A DNA stretch of 64,000 nt from Propionibacteriaceae bacterium (GCA_031265875.1 JAISCA010000031.1:1-64000), one strand, 5' to 3'. Shown: positions 54,536-63,228, counted from the stretch's first letter. Notes: generated by a model not told the origin, from the letters alone. Numbers and translations: made by a program.

Positions 54536-55084
54536 ATGCGTCGTTACGTCATCCAGATCGGTGACAACACCCACTCCGTCGACGTCGAGGAACTGGGCAG
54601 CCAGACCTTCAACGTCGCCTTGGCCGACGGCCGCCAGTTGACCGCCCGCCTGCTCGACGACCACGACCTGGGTCAGTCCCAGCTGACCGCCGGCCTGGAG
54701 CCAGAGCCGGCCGGCCCGCCCGGCCCCGGACCGTCCGGCCGCGCCGTCGCCGCTGACTCCCCCGGCGCTGGAGTCAGCCGGGCCGCCGCCGCCCGAGTTC
54801 CCAGTGGCCCCGCCCGGACCACCGGCGGCCCGGCCGCAGGGAGCCGGAGCGCGGGCGGACCCAGCCTGTTCGAGGCCCCCATGCCTGGTGTCGTCTTGTC
54901 CATCGAGGTCGCCCCCGGCGCTCCCGTCCGGCACGGCCAGACCCTGTTGGTGCTGGAAGCCATGAAGATGAAGAACGAGCTCAAGGCGCCGCGTGACGCC
55001 ATCGTGGCCGACGTCCTGGTGGCGGCCGGCCAGCAGGTCAAGCACGGAGATCCGTTGATCAAATTCGAACAGGTGCAATCGTGA
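54536..55084 (+). CDS. mmdC: biotin carboxyl carrier (decarboxylase gamma subunit)
   Basis: 182 residues. A beta-rich N-terminal segment (1-50) is joined by a Pro/Ala/Gly-rich swinging linker (about 55-110) to a biotinyl domain with 'EAMKMKNELKAP' (biotin on the second-motif Lys, near 140) and 'APMPGVVLSIEVAPGAPVRH'. The biotin arm shuttles CO2 from the alpha subunit to the beta subunit. It requires a BirA-type biotin ligase elsewhere in the genome. It overlaps mmdB as GTGA. Confidence 0.93.
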   Translation: MRRYVIQIGDNTHSVDVEELGSQTFNVALADGRQLTARLLDDHDLGQSQLTAGLEPEPAGPPGPGPSGRAVAADSPGAGVSRAAAARVPSGPARTTGGPAAGSRSAGGPSLFEAPMPGVVLSIEVAPGAPVRHGQTLLVLEAMKMKNELKAPRDAIVADVLVAAGQQVKHGDPLIKFEQVQS

Positions 55085-56196
55085 CCCTCGACCGCCTCAG
55101 TCAAGTCTTCGAAGGCTTGACCCACATCACCTGGCAGTCCCTGGTCATGATGGCCATCGGCGGGCTGTTGATCTACTTGGCCGTGGCCAGGGAATACGAA
55201 CCCTTGCTGCTGTTGCCCATCGGGGCCGGCGCCATCTTGACCAATCTGCCCCTGTCCCCCCTGATCGGGGAGGACGGGCTGCTGCACATCCTGTACAACG
55301 TCGGCGTCGGCAACGAGTTATTCCCCCTCTTGATCTTCGTCGGCATCGGAGCGCTGACCGATTTCGGGCCCTTGCTGGAGAACCCCAAGATGGTGCTGCT
55401 GGGCGCGGCCGGCCAATTCGGCATCTTCTTGACCTTGATCTTGGCCCTACTGCTCGGCTTCACCCGGGAGGAGGCGGCCTCCATCGGAGTCATCGGGGCG
55501 ATCGACGGACCGACCTCGATCTACGTCTCCGGCATCCTGGCCCCCCACCTGTTGGGTCCGATCACGGTGGCCGCCTACAGCTACATGTCCCTGGTGCCGA
55601 TCATCATGCCGCCGGTCATGCGCCTGCTCACGACCAAGGCCGAGCGCTCCATCCGGATGCCCTACTCACAGCGTCAGATCTCACAGCGCACCCGTATCCT
55701 CTTCCCCATCATCGTGACGGTCGGGGTCGGCTTGCTGGTGCCCTTCGCCACGCCTCTGATCGGCATGTTGATGCTGGGCAATCTGATGCGCGAGTCCAAG
55801 GTGGTCGAGCGCCTGACCCAGGCCTCGGCCAATGAGATGGCCAATGTCGTGACCTTGTTCCTCGGCCTGGCCATCGGCTCGACCATGCGCGGCGACGCCT
55901 TCTTGAAGCCCTCCACCTTGGCCATCCTGGGGCTGGGCCTGCTGGCCTTCCTGCTCGACACCGCCACCGGCGTCCTCTTCGGCAAGCTGATGAACGTCTT
56001 CACTCACGGTCACTTCAACCCCTTGATCGGCGCCGCCGGCATCTCCGCCTTCCCCATGGCCGCCCGGGTGGTCCAGAAGGAGGCCTCCCGCGAGGACTTC
56101 TCCAATTTCATCCTGATGCACGCCATGGGCGCCAACGCCGCCGGCCAGGTCGCCTCCGTCGTGGCCGGCGGCGTCCTCTTGGCCCTGATGGCCTGA
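55081..56196 (+). CDS. mmdB: Na+-translocating decarboxylase beta subunit (OadB/MmdB)
   Basis: 371 residues, multi-pass. Hallmarks of the sodium pump are present: 'VGIGALTDFGPLLENPK' near 88, 'IGAIDGPTSIYVSGILAPHL' with the essential Asp near 140, 'HFNPLIGAAGISAFPMAARV' near 320, and 'MGANAAGQVASVVAGGVLLA' near the end, equivalent to the Na+ site helix. It decarboxylates carboxybiotin while exporting Na+. The GTG at 55081 overlaps the mmdC stop. Length is normal for the family. Confidence 0.95.
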   Translation: MTLDRLSQVFEGLTHITWQSLVMMAIGGLLIYLAVAREYEPLLLLPIGAGAILTNLPLSPLIGEDGLLHILYNVGVGNELFPLLIFVGIGALTDFGPLLENPKMVLLGAAGQFGIFLTLILALLLGFTREEAASIGVIGAIDGPTSIYVSGILAPHLLGPITVAAYSYMSLVPIIMPPVMRLLTTKAERSIRMPYSQRQISQRTRILFPIIVTVGVGLLVPFATPLIGMLMLGNLMRESKVVERLTQASANEMANVVTLFLGLAIGSTMRGDAFLKPSTLAILGLGLLAFLLDTATGVLFGKLMNVFTHGHFNPLIGAAGISAFPMAARVVQKEASREDFSNFILMHAMGANAAGQVASVVAGGVLLALMA

Positions 56197-56291
56197 GGCA
56201 GCTATCGCGAGCTAGCGCTTACGACCCTAGCTTCGGCGTGTCCTTGTACGAGACCGCCCGCTCGGCGATGGAGCCCGCCGTGAGCGAGCGC

Positions 56292-58976
56292 TTACGACTG
56301 CAGCTGGGTCTGGGCCGTCGGGTCGGCGGCGCCTTCGATGTCGAAGCGGGGCAGGAGGCGGTCCAACCAGGCTGGCAACCACCAGGCGGCGGGGCCCAGC
56401 AGTCGCATCAGGGCCGGCATCAGCACCAGCCGGACCAATAAGGCGTCCGCCACCACGCCCAAGCCCAGGCCGAAGCCGACCGATTTCACAATCGTGGAGT
56501 CCGACAGCACGAAGCCGCCGAAGATGGCCACCATGATCAAGGCGGCGGCCAGCACCACCGGCCGCCCGGCCGCCAGGCCCCGGCTGACGGCCTGGTCGGC
56601 GCTGACGCCGCCGGCGTAAGCCTCCCGCATGCCGGAGGCCAGGAAGATCTGGTAATCCATGGCCAAGCCGAACAGCACCCCGGCCAGGATGATGGGCAAG
56701 AAATTGAGCACCGGACCGGTCGAGTGCAAGCCCAGGACCGGCCCGGCCCAACCCCACTGGAAGACCGCCACCAGCGCGCCCAAGGTGGCGAAGAGGGACA
56801 GAATGAAGCCGCCGGCCGCGATCAGGGGCACCAGCAGGGAACGGAACACCAGCAGCAGGAGCAGCAGCGACAGCCCCACCACCACGGCCAGGTAGACCGG
56901 CACCACGTCGCCCAAGCGCTCCGAGAGGTCGATGTTGATGGCGGCCTGCCCGGCTACGCCCAAGGCGACGCCGTCAGTCGGGCTGGCCAGGGCGCGCAGA
57001 CGTCGCACCAATTCGGCGGTCGACTCGTCGTTGGGACCGCCTTGGGGCAAGACCTGGAAGGCGACCAGGGCGCCCGAGTCCGAGACACCGGCCAGAGCCA
57101 CGCCCAAGACGCCGTCCTGCTGGCCCAGGGCCAGGGCCACCTGGGCTTGGGCGGCCAGGCGCGAGGTCTCGTCCAAGCCGGCCGGCAGATCGGCCGTCAC
57201 CAGCAGGGGGCCGTTGGCGCCGGGGCCGAACTCGGCCGCCAAGATGGCGTCGGCCCGTTGGCCCAGGGAGCCCAGCGGCTCCGAAGAACCGTCCGGCAGC
57301 CCCAGTCGCAGGGACAGGGCGGGGCTGGCCACGACCAAGAGGACGGCCGCCACCACCAGGGCGCGGACGATGTCCCGCCCCTTCCGCCGCCGGCCGGCCG
57401 GGGCGGACGCCGTCGTAGCGGCGGCGTCAGCCGGGCCAGGAGCGTCAGCCGTGGCCGGATGGCCATTCGTAGCGACGGCGTCACCCGTACCGACGACGTC
57501 TTCCACGCCTTCAGCGTCAGCCGGGTCCTGAACCCGTCCTGATCCGACGGCCCCCGGGTCCACCGCCGCGTCGGACCCGGCCAGACTCGACTCGGACCCG
57601 GTCGGGCGCAGACGCCGAGGCAGGACCCGCCAACCCATCAGACCGAGTAGGGCCGGGGTCAGGGTCAGGGCCACCAAGACGGCCAGGGCCACGGCCGCCG
57701 CCGCGATGGAGCCCATCAGGCCGAGGAAGGGGACGCCCGTCAGATTGAGGGCGGCCAGCGCCACCACCACGGTCGAGCCGGCGAAGACCACGGCCGTGCC
57801 GGAGGTCCCATTGGCCGCGCCGATCGACTGAGTCAGGTTTTGGCCGGCCAGGAGTTGCTGGCGGTGGCGGTAGATGATGAAGAGGGCGTAGTCCACCCCC
57901 ACGGCCAGCCCCAGCATGACGGCCAGGATCGGCGTGATCGAGGTCATGGTCACGACGGAGGAGAAGGCCAGGGAGCCCAAGGCGACCACCGCCACCCCGG
58001 TCAAAGCGCCGATGACGGGCGCCGCCATGGGGGCGAGAGCCCGGAACATGACCACCAACACCAGGGCGGCCAAGCCCAGACCGACCACCTCGCCCCAACC
58101 CAAGATGTCTGGCACGTCCTGCGACAGATCGACCGAGACGGCCACCTCGATACCCTCCCAGCCGGCTTCGGTGAAATAGTCGATGGCGGCCTGCTTGGAG
58201 GCGCTGTCCAAGTCGAGCCTAGGCTGCGTGAACAGAATGGTGACCTGGGCGGCCCGACCGTCCGGGCTGACCAACCGGATCGGATCGGCCAAGTCGAGCA
58301 GAACGGCGGCAGCCTCTAAGGCCGGCGCCCGAGCCTCCAACTCGGTTCGACCAGCGTCAATCAAAGCTTGCTTGGCTTCCAGCTCGGCCCAGCCGGCCGC
58401 CAGTTCGGTCCGGCCGGCCTCCAATTGGGCCCGTTCGGCCTGGAGGCGAGCGGGGTCGAGCCCGGCGGCGGCCTGGTCCAACTGGGCCTGGGCCTGGTCC
58501 AACTGGGCCTGGCTCTGCTCCAGCAGGGCTCGGCCGGCGTCCAATTCGGCTTGCCCGGCTTCCAGCTGGGCCCGGCCCTGCTCCATTTCCATCAGGCCCT
58601 GCTCCAGGGCCTGTCCCTGGGCCTGACGTTCAGCCTCGCTGGCGAAGGGGTCGATCACCTGGGCCACGTCCGGCAACCCAGCCGCGCCGGCCACAGTCCG
58701 GCTGATCTGATCCCGCAGGGCCTGGCTGAAAGGCTGCCCGTCGCTGGTGCGCAGCACGATGGCGCCGGAGGCCCCAGCGTACTGCGGCAGCTCGGCGGCC
58801 AACTGGTCCACCACGGTGGCCGACGGCAACCCCGGCACGTCGAAGCTAGACGTCAGTCGGCCGTGCCCCAGGACGAAGGCGGTGGCGGCCAAGATCAGCG
58901 CCACGGCCCAACCGCCCAGCACCAGCCCCGCCCGTCGGGCCGCCGCCCGCCCCAGCCGAGTCAACCATCGCGCCAT
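56292..58976 (-). CDS. MMPL/RND-family membrane transporter
   Basis: 894 residues from the ATG at 58976, which follows GAAGGAG; the frame to 59009 is longer but lacks a site. There are twelve membrane segments in two halves of 1+5. The MMPL blocks are 'VMLGLAVGVDYALFIIYRHR' near 370 and 'ILAGVLFGLAMDYQIFLASG' near 780, each with the proton-relay Asp-Tyr. The first extracytoplasmic domain (about 130-225) holds a Gln/Leu/Ala coiled coil ('LDQAQAQLDQAAAG', 'LEAGRTELAAG'). The central cytoplasmic loop has a low-complexity insert (about 470-545). It exports lipids or drugs; the adjacent TetR gene suggests inducible efflux. Confidence 0.93.
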   Translation of the reverse strand: MARWLTRLGRAAARRAGLVLGGWAVALILAATAFVLGHGRLTSSFDVPGLPSATVVDQLAAELPQYAGASGAIVLRTSDGQPFSQALRDQISRTVAGAAGLPDVAQVIDPFASEAERQAQGQALEQGLMEMEQGRAQLEAGQAELDAGRALLEQSQAQLDQAQAQLDQAAAGLDPARLQAERAQLEAGRTELAAGWAELEAKQALIDAGRTELEARAPALEAAAVLLDLADPIRLVSPDGRAAQVTILFTQPRLDLDSASKQAAIDYFTEAGWEGIEVAVSVDLSQDVPDILGWGEVVGLGLAALVLVVMFRALAPMAAPVIGALTGVAVVALGSLAFSSVVTMTSITPILAVMLGLAVGVDYALFIIYRHRQQLLAGQNLTQSIGAANGTSGTAVVFAGSTVVVALAALNLTGVPFLGLMGSIAAAAVALAVLVALTLTPALLGLMGWRVLPRRLRPTGSESSLAGSDAAVDPGAVGSGRVQDPADAEGVEDVVGTGDAVATNGHPATADAPGPADAAATTASAPAGRRRKGRDIVRALVVAAVLLVVASPALSLRLGLPDGSSEPLGSLGQRADAILAAEFGPGANGPLLVTADLPAGLDETSRLAAQAQVALALGQQDGVLGVALAGVSDSGALVAFQVLPQGGPNDESTAELVRRLRALASPTDGVALGVAGQAAINIDLSERLGDVVPVYLAVVVGLSLLLLLLVFRSLLVPLIAAGGFILSLFATLGALVAVFQWGWAGPVLGLHSTGPVLNFLPIILAGVLFGLAMDYQIFLASGMREAYAGGVSADQAVSRGLAAGRPVVLAAALIMVAIFGGFVLSDSTIVKSVGFGLGLGVVADALLVRLVLMPALMRLLGPAAWWLPAWLDRLLPRFDIEGAADPTAQTQLQS

Positions 58977-59044
58977 CGCCTGCTCCTTCTCCGACACCAG
59001 TCGCGGCACTCATTCCACGATTAGCGAGACGGACCGGTTCGTAT

Positions 59045-59086
59045 CGTTGACTGACTATACAATGTTGCAGTGCCCGATAGTCAACG
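59045..59086. promoter_or_regulatory. TetR/MMPL divergent operator and leaderless promoter
   Basis: CGTTGACT (59045-59052) and AGTCAACG (59079-59086) are perfect 8-bp arms spaced 26 bp apart, spanning the start of the tetR gene. TATACA (59056-59061) is a -10 box whose start point would fall at or next to the GTG at 59070, so the regulator mRNA is probably leaderless. Confidence 0.6.
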
Positions 59087-59645
59087 CGGTCCCCATGGCC
59101 CTGGCCGTTCCGCCGCCTCCCGCCTCGCCATCCTGCACGCCACGGCCCGCCTGTTCGCAGAACGGGGTTACGACCACCTGACCATCGAAGGCATCGCGGC
59201 GGAGGCCAAGGTCGGCAAGCAGACCATCTATCGCTGGTGGGACTCGAAGTCAGCTCTGGTGGCGGAGTGCCTATTCGAGGGGTTCATTCTCGCGACCGCC
59301 CTGACGCCGCCCGACAGCGGTGACATCCGGACCGATCTGACGGCCTGGATGGCGGAGGTGCTGGCCTTCCTGGATGATCCGGCCCACGCCTCCATGCTCC
59401 GTTCTCTGATGGCCGCCGCCGCTGACAACGAGCAGATCGGCCGCCTGCTGGGCGAGGTCCTAGGGGCCGGGTCGGTTCTGCACGACCGCCTAGAACGGGC
59501 CGTCCAAGCCGGCCAACTGCGCCGGTCCACCTCCCTGCCCGAGTTCGGCAAGGCCCTGATCGGCTTCGCCATCTTCCACGCCCTGGAACGCACCCCCAGC
59601 CAGCCCGACCTCTCCCGCCGCCTGATCGACGCCCTCTTGCCCTAG
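59070..59645 (+). CDS. TetR-family transcriptional regulator
   Basis: 191 residues. The N-terminal helix-turn-helix (about 15-60) is 'RLAILHATARLFAERGYDHL' then 'IEGIAAEAKVGKQTIYRWW'. The C-terminal ligand domain includes 'MLRSLMAAAADNEQIGRLLG' and matches the TetR_C_16-like group. The GTG at 59070 lies inside the inverted repeat, which fits autorepression. It is divergent from the MMPL exporter, the usual pairing for efflux control. Confidence 0.92.
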   Translation: MPDSQRGPHGPGRSAASRLAILHATARLFAERGYDHLTIEGIAAEAKVGKQTIYRWWDSKSALVAECLFEGFILATALTPPDSGDIRTDLTAWMAEVLAFLDDPAHASMLRSLMAAAADNEQIGRLLGEVLGAGSVLHDRLERAVQAGQLRRSTSLPEFGKALIGFAIFHALERTPSQPDLSRRLIDALLP

Positions 59646-59669
59646 CGCCCGGTGCCCGGCACCCGGCGC
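59645..59669. terminator. GC-rich hairpin at the tetR stop codon
   Basis: GCGCC-C-GGTGC, loop CCG, GCACC-C-GGCGC: a 10-bp stem with one internal C-C mismatch, starting at the last base of the stop. It separates tetR from the convergent aminotransferase gene. Confidence 0.65.
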
Positions 59670-59786
59670 CAGACGCTGAACCAGTCGTCGCCGAGCGGTG
59701 GGTTACGGCCGTCGACACGCCGGAAGCGAGTGCCGTAACAGCTCGTTCGCGTCGCCACACCGAAGCGCCCCCGCCACCGCGTCGGA

Positions 59787-60911
59787 TCAGATCCGTCGCA
59801 CCGCCCCAGCCACCGCGTCGGTCAGGCGACGGACGTCGGCGGCGTCGTTGTAGATGTGGGTGGACAGCCGCAGGATGGTGGGGCCGGTCGGATCGGTCCC
59901 GACCCAGGCGACGACGCCCGCCTCGGCCAAGGCCTGTTCGAGGACGGCTGGCGTCGTGTCGGGCACGACGAAGGCTCGCAGCCGGGGAGTCCTAAGAGTC
60001 GAGTCGCCGGTCGGCACGAGCCCCAAGCCAACCAGGGCGGCGGCGCTGGCGTCGGCCGTGGCGACGGCCTGGTCCAACAGCCCGTCAGCCCGCCAGCCCG
60101 CCACCGCCGCTAGGGCAGGCTCGACCATGAGCGCGGGCGTCGGGTCCCAGGTGCCCCGCCAAGAGAAGCGCTCGGCCAGGGTGGCGGTATCCCGGCGCAA
60201 CGCCACCAAGGCCGGTTTGACCCGGTCGGCCAGCTGGTCGGCCACCCAGAGGAATCCGACCGAGCGGGGGCCCGGCAGCCACTTATGCGCGGAAGCGAAC
60301 AGGGCGGCGCAAGGCGGGAGGCTGAAGTCGGTCGGTCCGTGACCGACCACATGGGCGGCGTCGACGATCAGGTCGATGCCGCGTTCGGCGCAGAGGGCCG
60401 AGGTCTCGGCCAAGGGCAGGCTGAGGGCGGCCGTGGAGGAGATCGCGCTGAGCACCAGGACGCCGATGTCCGAGGGCAGGCGCTCGAGCCGGGTCAGGAC
60501 GGCCTGCCGCGTCGTCGGCAGAGGCAAATCGATGACCAAGGCCGAGGCTCCAGCCCGGGCGCAGGCCAACTGCCAGGCCACGACGACCGAGGAATACTCC
60601 AGCGACAGCAAAGCCACCCGCCTGGACGGCCCCAGCGGCCAGGACGCCGCCAAAGCCGAGTTGGCTTCGGTCGAATTCATCGTGATGGCCGCCTGGCCGC
60701 CGGTCAGACCCAGGCTGGCCTCGATCCGGCTGGCCGCCGCCCGTAGCCCAGGCACCAGATGATCCGGCATCCCGGCCGTGTCGGCCTCGAAGCGGTGCCG
60801 CGATTCCTGGGCCTGATCGAGCAGGGCCCGCGACGGCGTGCCGAAAGAAGCGTGGTTGAAGTGCGTCCGACCGCGATCGAGCAGGAATAAGTCGATCAGC
60901 TCATTCGACAT
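59787..60911 (-). CDS. class V PLP-dependent aminotransferase/epimerase-like enzyme
   Basis: 374 residues. The opening 'LDRGRTHFNHASFGTPSRAL' is typical of isopenicillin N epimerase/cysteine desulfurase-like proteins. Asp in 'IDLIVDAAHVVGHG' near 185 binds the pyridine nitrogen, and the PLP lysine is in 'ALFASAHKWLPGPRSVGF' near 210. 'TWDPTPALMVEPAL' is the substrate loop. The reaction cannot be named from sequence; aminotransferase, lyase or epimerase are all possible. It stands alone between the TetR and VapBC units. Confidence 0.88.
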   Translation of the reverse strand: MSNELIDLFLLDRGRTHFNHASFGTPSRALLDQAQESRHRFEADTAGMPDHLVPGLRAAASRIEASLGLTGGQAAITMNSTEANSALAASWPLGPSRRVALLSLEYSSVVVAWQLACARAGASALVIDLPLPTTRQAVLTRLERLPSDIGVLVLSAISSTAALSLPLAETSALCAERGIDLIVDAAHVVGHGPTDFSLPPCAALFASAHKWLPGPRSVGFLWVADQLADRVKPALVALRRDTATLAERFSWRGTWDPTPALMVEPALAAVAGWRADGLLDQAVATADASAAALVGLGLVPTGDSTLRTPRLRAFVVPDTTPAVLEQALAEAGVVAWVGTDPTGPTILRLSTHIYNDAADVRRLTDAVAGAVRRI

Positions 60912-61249
60912 CTTGGGTCTCCCTCTCCGGGGCTCCTCCGACTCTAGGACAGTCCCAGAGCGAGAACGCGAGTGGTCCGGCGGGGCGCCCGGGCTGGGAT
61001 CGGGCGCCTTCCAGGGGTGGGACGACCCGGGCTGGAGTCAGCCTACCCTCCACAGCTCGGGGCGACAGCCCATCCGATGGGGCCCAGCGCCTCCCTGTTC
61101 GACCCCCACCACCTGACCGATGCCCTGTCGTCCTAGCGCCCGACCCCACCACAGGCCGGGTTCGGCCGGTCGAACCGGATCACGATACGTCTGAATTACG
61201 TGCTGCGCTAATCTGCCGCATGTATATGACGCATTGATACGATGCAGTC
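60912..61249 (+). promoter_or_regulatory. 338-nt divergent region with VapBC operator/promoter at its end
   Basis: Nothing coding is visible in 60912-61215. At 61218-61245 GCATGTAT and ATACGATGC form an imperfect inverted repeat. TACGAT (61238-61243) lies 7 nt before the A of the vapB ATG (61250) and no ribosome site precedes that ATG, so a leaderless transcript is likely and the antitoxin probably autorepresses here. Confidence 0.5.
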
Positions 61250-61477
61250 ATGAGACGTACGACTGATCTACGACCCGCCACCGACCGTCGGGTGGAGCGG
61301 CTGGCCACCGCCACCGGCCGATCGATCTCCACCACCATCGCGGAGCTGGTGAGCCGGGGACTGGACACCTTGCCCCCGGACGCCCCACCGACCGACCCAC
61401 GCACCGGATTTCCCGTCTTCAGCTTCGGGACCTCACTCACTGTCGAACAGATCTCCCAACTCATAGAGGAGGATTAG
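61250..61477 (+). CDS. vapB: VapB-type antitoxin (ribbon-helix-helix)
   Basis: 75 residues. The N-terminal 45 residues have the ribbon-helix-helix pattern ('RRTTDLRPATDRRVERLATA', then 'SISTTIAELVSRGLD'), which binds DNA as a dimer. The C-terminal 30 residues ('GFPVFSFGTSLTVEQISQLI') are the expected toxin-neutralising arm. Its stop is 2 nt before the vapC start, so the pair is co-translated. Confidence 0.85.
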   Translation: MRRTTDLRPATDRRVERLATATGRSISTTIAELVSRGLDTLPPDAPPTDPRTGFPVFSFGTSLTVEQISQLIEED

Positions 61478-61479
61478 GG

Positions 61480-61869
61480 ATGACGGTGCTCTTAGACTCG
61501 AATGTGCTCATCGCGCTGAGCTATCTGGAACATCCGCACCACGAGACGGCGGTACAGGCGCTGGGGCACTGGGACGATTTCGCCACCTGCCCAGTGACAG
61601 AGGGAGCGCTCACTCGCTTCCTCATCCGCATGGGTGAGACACCCGTCAACGTCACTGCAGCGCTCAAGCAGATCGGTTCGCTTCCAACGCACCAGTTCTG
61701 GCCCGACGACCTGCCCTACGCGGACGTCGACCTGGCGGGCCTTCGAGGACACCGACAAGTGACTGACACGTACCTGGCGGCGCTGGCCGCCCACCGTGGC
61801 ACCAAGCTGATGACCTTCGACAAGGGGCTGGCGGCGGCCAATCCCAAGACCGCCCTGCTGCTGACGTAG
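61480..61869 (+). CDS. vapC: VapC-type PIN-domain ribonuclease toxin
   Basis: 129 residues, a complete PIN domain. The four acidic metal ligands are all present: D6 in 'VLLDSNVLIAL', E41 in 'CPVTEGALTRFL', D96 in 'RQVTDTYLAALA', D114 in 'LMTFDKGLAAAN'. The toxin should be active, cutting tRNA or other RNA unless bound by the antitoxin encoded immediately upstream. GAGGAGG (61467-61473) precedes the ATG. Confidence 0.92.
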   Translation: MTVLLDSNVLIALSYLEHPHHETAVQALGHWDDFATCPVTEGALTRFLIRMGETPVNVTAALKQIGSLPTHQFWPDDLPYADVDLAGLRGHRQVTDTYLAALAAHRGTKLMTFDKGLAAANPKTALLLT

Positions 61870-61938
61870 CCGTCGCGGGACCGGTCGCCGCCGAGCGGAC
61901 GATCTCGGACCTCGACACGCCGAAACTAGGGGTAGGAA

Positions 61939-63228
61939 CTATCCGCTCGCAAGATCCCGCCGGGGTGGATCGAGGCGGTGGACGCCGCGCGGGCGGTAGC
62001 CGAGCTCGGCGGCCAGGCCGAGCGTGGCCGCCATCAAGTGGACGATGCTCAACCACATCTCGGAGCCTTGGAGGCTCGGCCTCCCCTCCTCGGGGTCGAA
62101 GGCGAAGCCCCGCCCGGGCGACCAGCGGGACAGGGTCTGGTTCAATCGTCGTTCCATCCACTGCTCGACCTGGTCTAGTTCGGTCGGATCTAGTTCAGTC
62201 GGGTCCAGCTCGATCTGGTCTAGCCCAGCCGGACGCGGCTCGATTGTGACCGCCTCGACTCGGCCGGAACCGACCGAGGCCGGATCGATTGAAGCCGGAT
62301 CGATTGAGGCCGGATCGTCTAGGGCCGATGCGGCCGGGGCCGACTGGCCGCGCTCCTGCCGGAGGCACAGCCACAGCGGGTGTACGACGTCGAGCACCGC
62401 GCAGGCCGTGCCCCGGCCCTGGCCGAAGACAGCGTCGTCGTGGCAGTGCCTCCAGACCGTGGCGCGGGCCGCCCCCGGGTGGGGCAGGGGCCGGCCGAAT
62501 TGGGCGTAGGTCCCTCTGGTCAGGCGGTAGAACCCGTTGACCGGCAGCAACCAGCCCCGCTGACCCGGCTCCCCCCACAGGCCGCTGACCGGGTCGCAAC
62601 GCCGGTCCAACCAGTCGAACAGCGTCTCCACCGGGGTGGCCAGGCCGAAGTGGCGGGCGTTGGCGTCGAGGCAGGAGGCGTAACAGTCGACCCAGTGACC
62701 GGCGTCCCAGGGGTCGCTGGCCCAGGCCTGGGCGTCGAGCAGAGGAACGAGCCGCTCGGCCGTGATGGCGCCGACCTCGTGGACGGGCCCGGGCAGGTGG
62801 GCGCCCAAGCACTCCAAGGCGTAGTTGACAGCCATGGTGTTGTACCGGTCCGGCCCGCCGGAGGGTACGGGCAGGTCGGTGTCGGCGGAGGGAGTGGGAG
62901 CCGGTGAAAGGGGAGCCGCTTCGTCGAGGCCCCAGGGCGGATCGAGCCGGCGGTCTGCGGCCAGGTGCTCCCCCACCAGCCCGCTGACCGGGTCCTGGCA
63001 GGAGCCCAACAGCTCGACCCAGCCCGCCCGCGACCTGCCTGGCGGCAGGGTGTCGAACATGGCCGCGATCTCGACCGCGTCGCAGTTGGGCCGCACCCGC
63101 CGGGCCTGTCCCGGCTGGTCGACGAAACAGGGGCCGTCATCGGCGCTGGCCGCGTACCGCTCGAAGAGTTGGGGCAATTCGGCCTGGACGGTGGCGCCGA
63201 ACTGGCGCAGACGGGTGGACAGGTCCAT
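61939..63228 (-). CDS. unrecognised protein with pentapeptide tandem repeats
   Basis: 429 residues that I cannot assign. There is no signal peptide or membrane helix. Paired 'CQDPVSGLVGEH' and 'RCDPVSGLWGEPGQ' motifs, and repeated Trp/Gly-rich helical units ('YNTMAVNYALECLGAHLPGP', 'LTRGTYAQFGRPLPHPG', 'WRHCHDDAVFGQGRGTACAV', 'MWLSIVHLMAATLGLAAELG'), suggest an alpha/alpha toroid like prenyltransferase or terpene-cyclase repeats (inference). Between about 302 and 353, two 15-bp tandem arrays encode DPASI and DPTEL pentapeptides. The only same-strand neighbour is the beta-helix acyltransferase, 222 nt upstream. Confidence 0.7.
   Translation of the reverse strand: MDLSTRLRQFGATVQAELPQLFERYAASADDGPCFVDQPGQARRVRPNCDAVEIAAMFDTLPPGRSRAGWVELLGSCQDPVSGLVGEHLAADRRLDPPWGLDEAAPLSPAPTPSADTDLPVPSGGPDRYNTMAVNYALECLGAHLPGPVHEVGAITAERLVPLLDAQAWASDPWDAGHWVDCYASCLDANARHFGLATPVETLFDWLDRRCDPVSGLWGEPGQRGWLLPVNGFYRLTRGTYAQFGRPLPHPGAARATVWRHCHDDAVFGQGRGTACAVLDVVHPLWLCLRQERGQSAPAASALDDPASIDPASIDPASVGSGRVEAVTIEPRPAGLDQIELDPTELDPTELDQVEQWMERRLNQTLSRWSPGRGFAFDPEEGRPSLQGSEMWLSIVHLMAATLGLAAELGYRPRGVHRLDPPRRDLASG
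62171..62325 (-). repeat. two 15-bp tandem arrays inside the unrecognised gene
   Basis: About 62171-62227 holds degenerate 15-bp units (GGATCTAGTTCAGTC type, encoding DPTEL-like pentapeptides). About 62274-62325 holds three near-identical CGGATCGATTGAGGC-type units encoding DPASI. Both keep frame. Confidence 0.75.

Noticed and set aside
56213-56298. 12-bp direct repeat AGCGCTTACGAC at 56213-56224 and 56287-56298
   Set aside because: Only two short copies, one overlapping a stop codon region; no mobile element or attachment-site context.
59680-61925. Similar intergenic stretches near 59688 and 61885 sharing GCCGAGCGG and TCGACACGCCG
   Set aside because: Similarity is short and degenerate; it could be chance in this GC-rich sequence.
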